Below, piece after piece: positions 5,237 through 5,338 of a DNA stretch of 5,338 bases. Source of the DNA: Thermodesulfobacteriaceae bacterium (GTDB lineage: Bacteria > Desulfobacterota > Dissulfuribacteria > Dissulfuribacterales > UBA3076). Under the pieces are notes generated by a model. It did not search any database, was not told where the DNA came from, and saw nothing but the letters and a program-made list of their open reading frames with translations. The stretch spans positions 1-5,338 of the forward strand of contig DTYO01000074.1 in NCBI GenBank assembly GCA_012961845.1, given 5' to 3'. Both the position numbers and the translations under genes were made by a program. Position 1 is the stretch's first letter. The number at the start of each line of letters is the position of its first letter.

Positions 5237-5338
5237 GATCTCTTGTTCAAGTCCCAGGATTGATGACTCAAGACAATAAATCCCCAGTCTATCCACAAAA
5301 AGGCCTTACTCAATTAACCCATATTATTCGCATCAAAA
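5237..5338 (-). other. Upstream region of the radical SAM gene, no clear promoter
   Basis: The stretch is AT-rich toward the window edge and has no convincing coding frame. A TAATAT on the minus strand near the edge could be a -10 box, but its -35 would lie outside the window. A short inverted repeat CTTG-TT-CAAG lies at 5242-5251. Nothing else could be supported here. Confidence 0.35.

Noticed and set aside
5065..5313. 82-codon minus-strand frame starting with TTG upstream of the radical SAM gene
   Set aside because: It runs into the radical SAM gene in another frame, has no ribosome binding site and resembles no family.
1..5338. A new defence, toxin-antitoxin or mobile system
   Set aside because: All long genes belong to housekeeping or known enzyme families, and there are no integrase, transposase, nuclease or phage-like genes.

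Overview
The window looks like chromosomal DNA from a Gram-negative bacterium, most likely a deltaproteobacterium in the broad sense (Desulfobacterota and relatives). This rests on the order pheT, ihfA, merR-type gene, on a fused chorismate mutase/prephenate dehydratase, and on a stand-alone B12-domain radical SAM enzyme. It is an inference from gene content; no species can be named.

Bases 1 to 3364 are a tightly packed plus-strand operon. It starts inside pheT (phenylalanyl-tRNA synthetase beta chain, C-terminal 532 residues). Next come ihfA (IHF alpha/HU family), a small MerR-type regulator and a bifunctional pheA. Every junction overlaps: 1 base, 38 bases and 10 bases. The operon therefore couples phenylalanine synthesis (PheA) with charging of tRNA-Phe (PheT), with two DNA-binding proteins between them.

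Bases 3365 to 3812 form a 448-base intergenic stretch with lower GC and many short inverted repeats. The pheA-proximal half (3365-3543) looks like a separate element: read on the minus strand it holds a 33-codon ORF with a plausible sigma70-type promoter, and a likely single-base frameshift cuts the ORF short. The distal half holds a strong hairpin (3662-3691) and a weaker hairpin followed by six T (3744-3768), which are candidate terminators between the two convergent transcription units.

Bases 3813 to 5222 encode, on the minus strand, a 469-residue B12-binding-domain radical SAM protein of unknown substrate, with a C-terminal part resembling the DUF4070 type. The remaining 116 bases (5223-5338) are its upstream region.

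No CRISPR array, tRNA, rRNA, IS element or recognisable defence system is visible. Most of the window is ordinary; the intergenic element and the PheRS-PheA operon are the points most worth checking.
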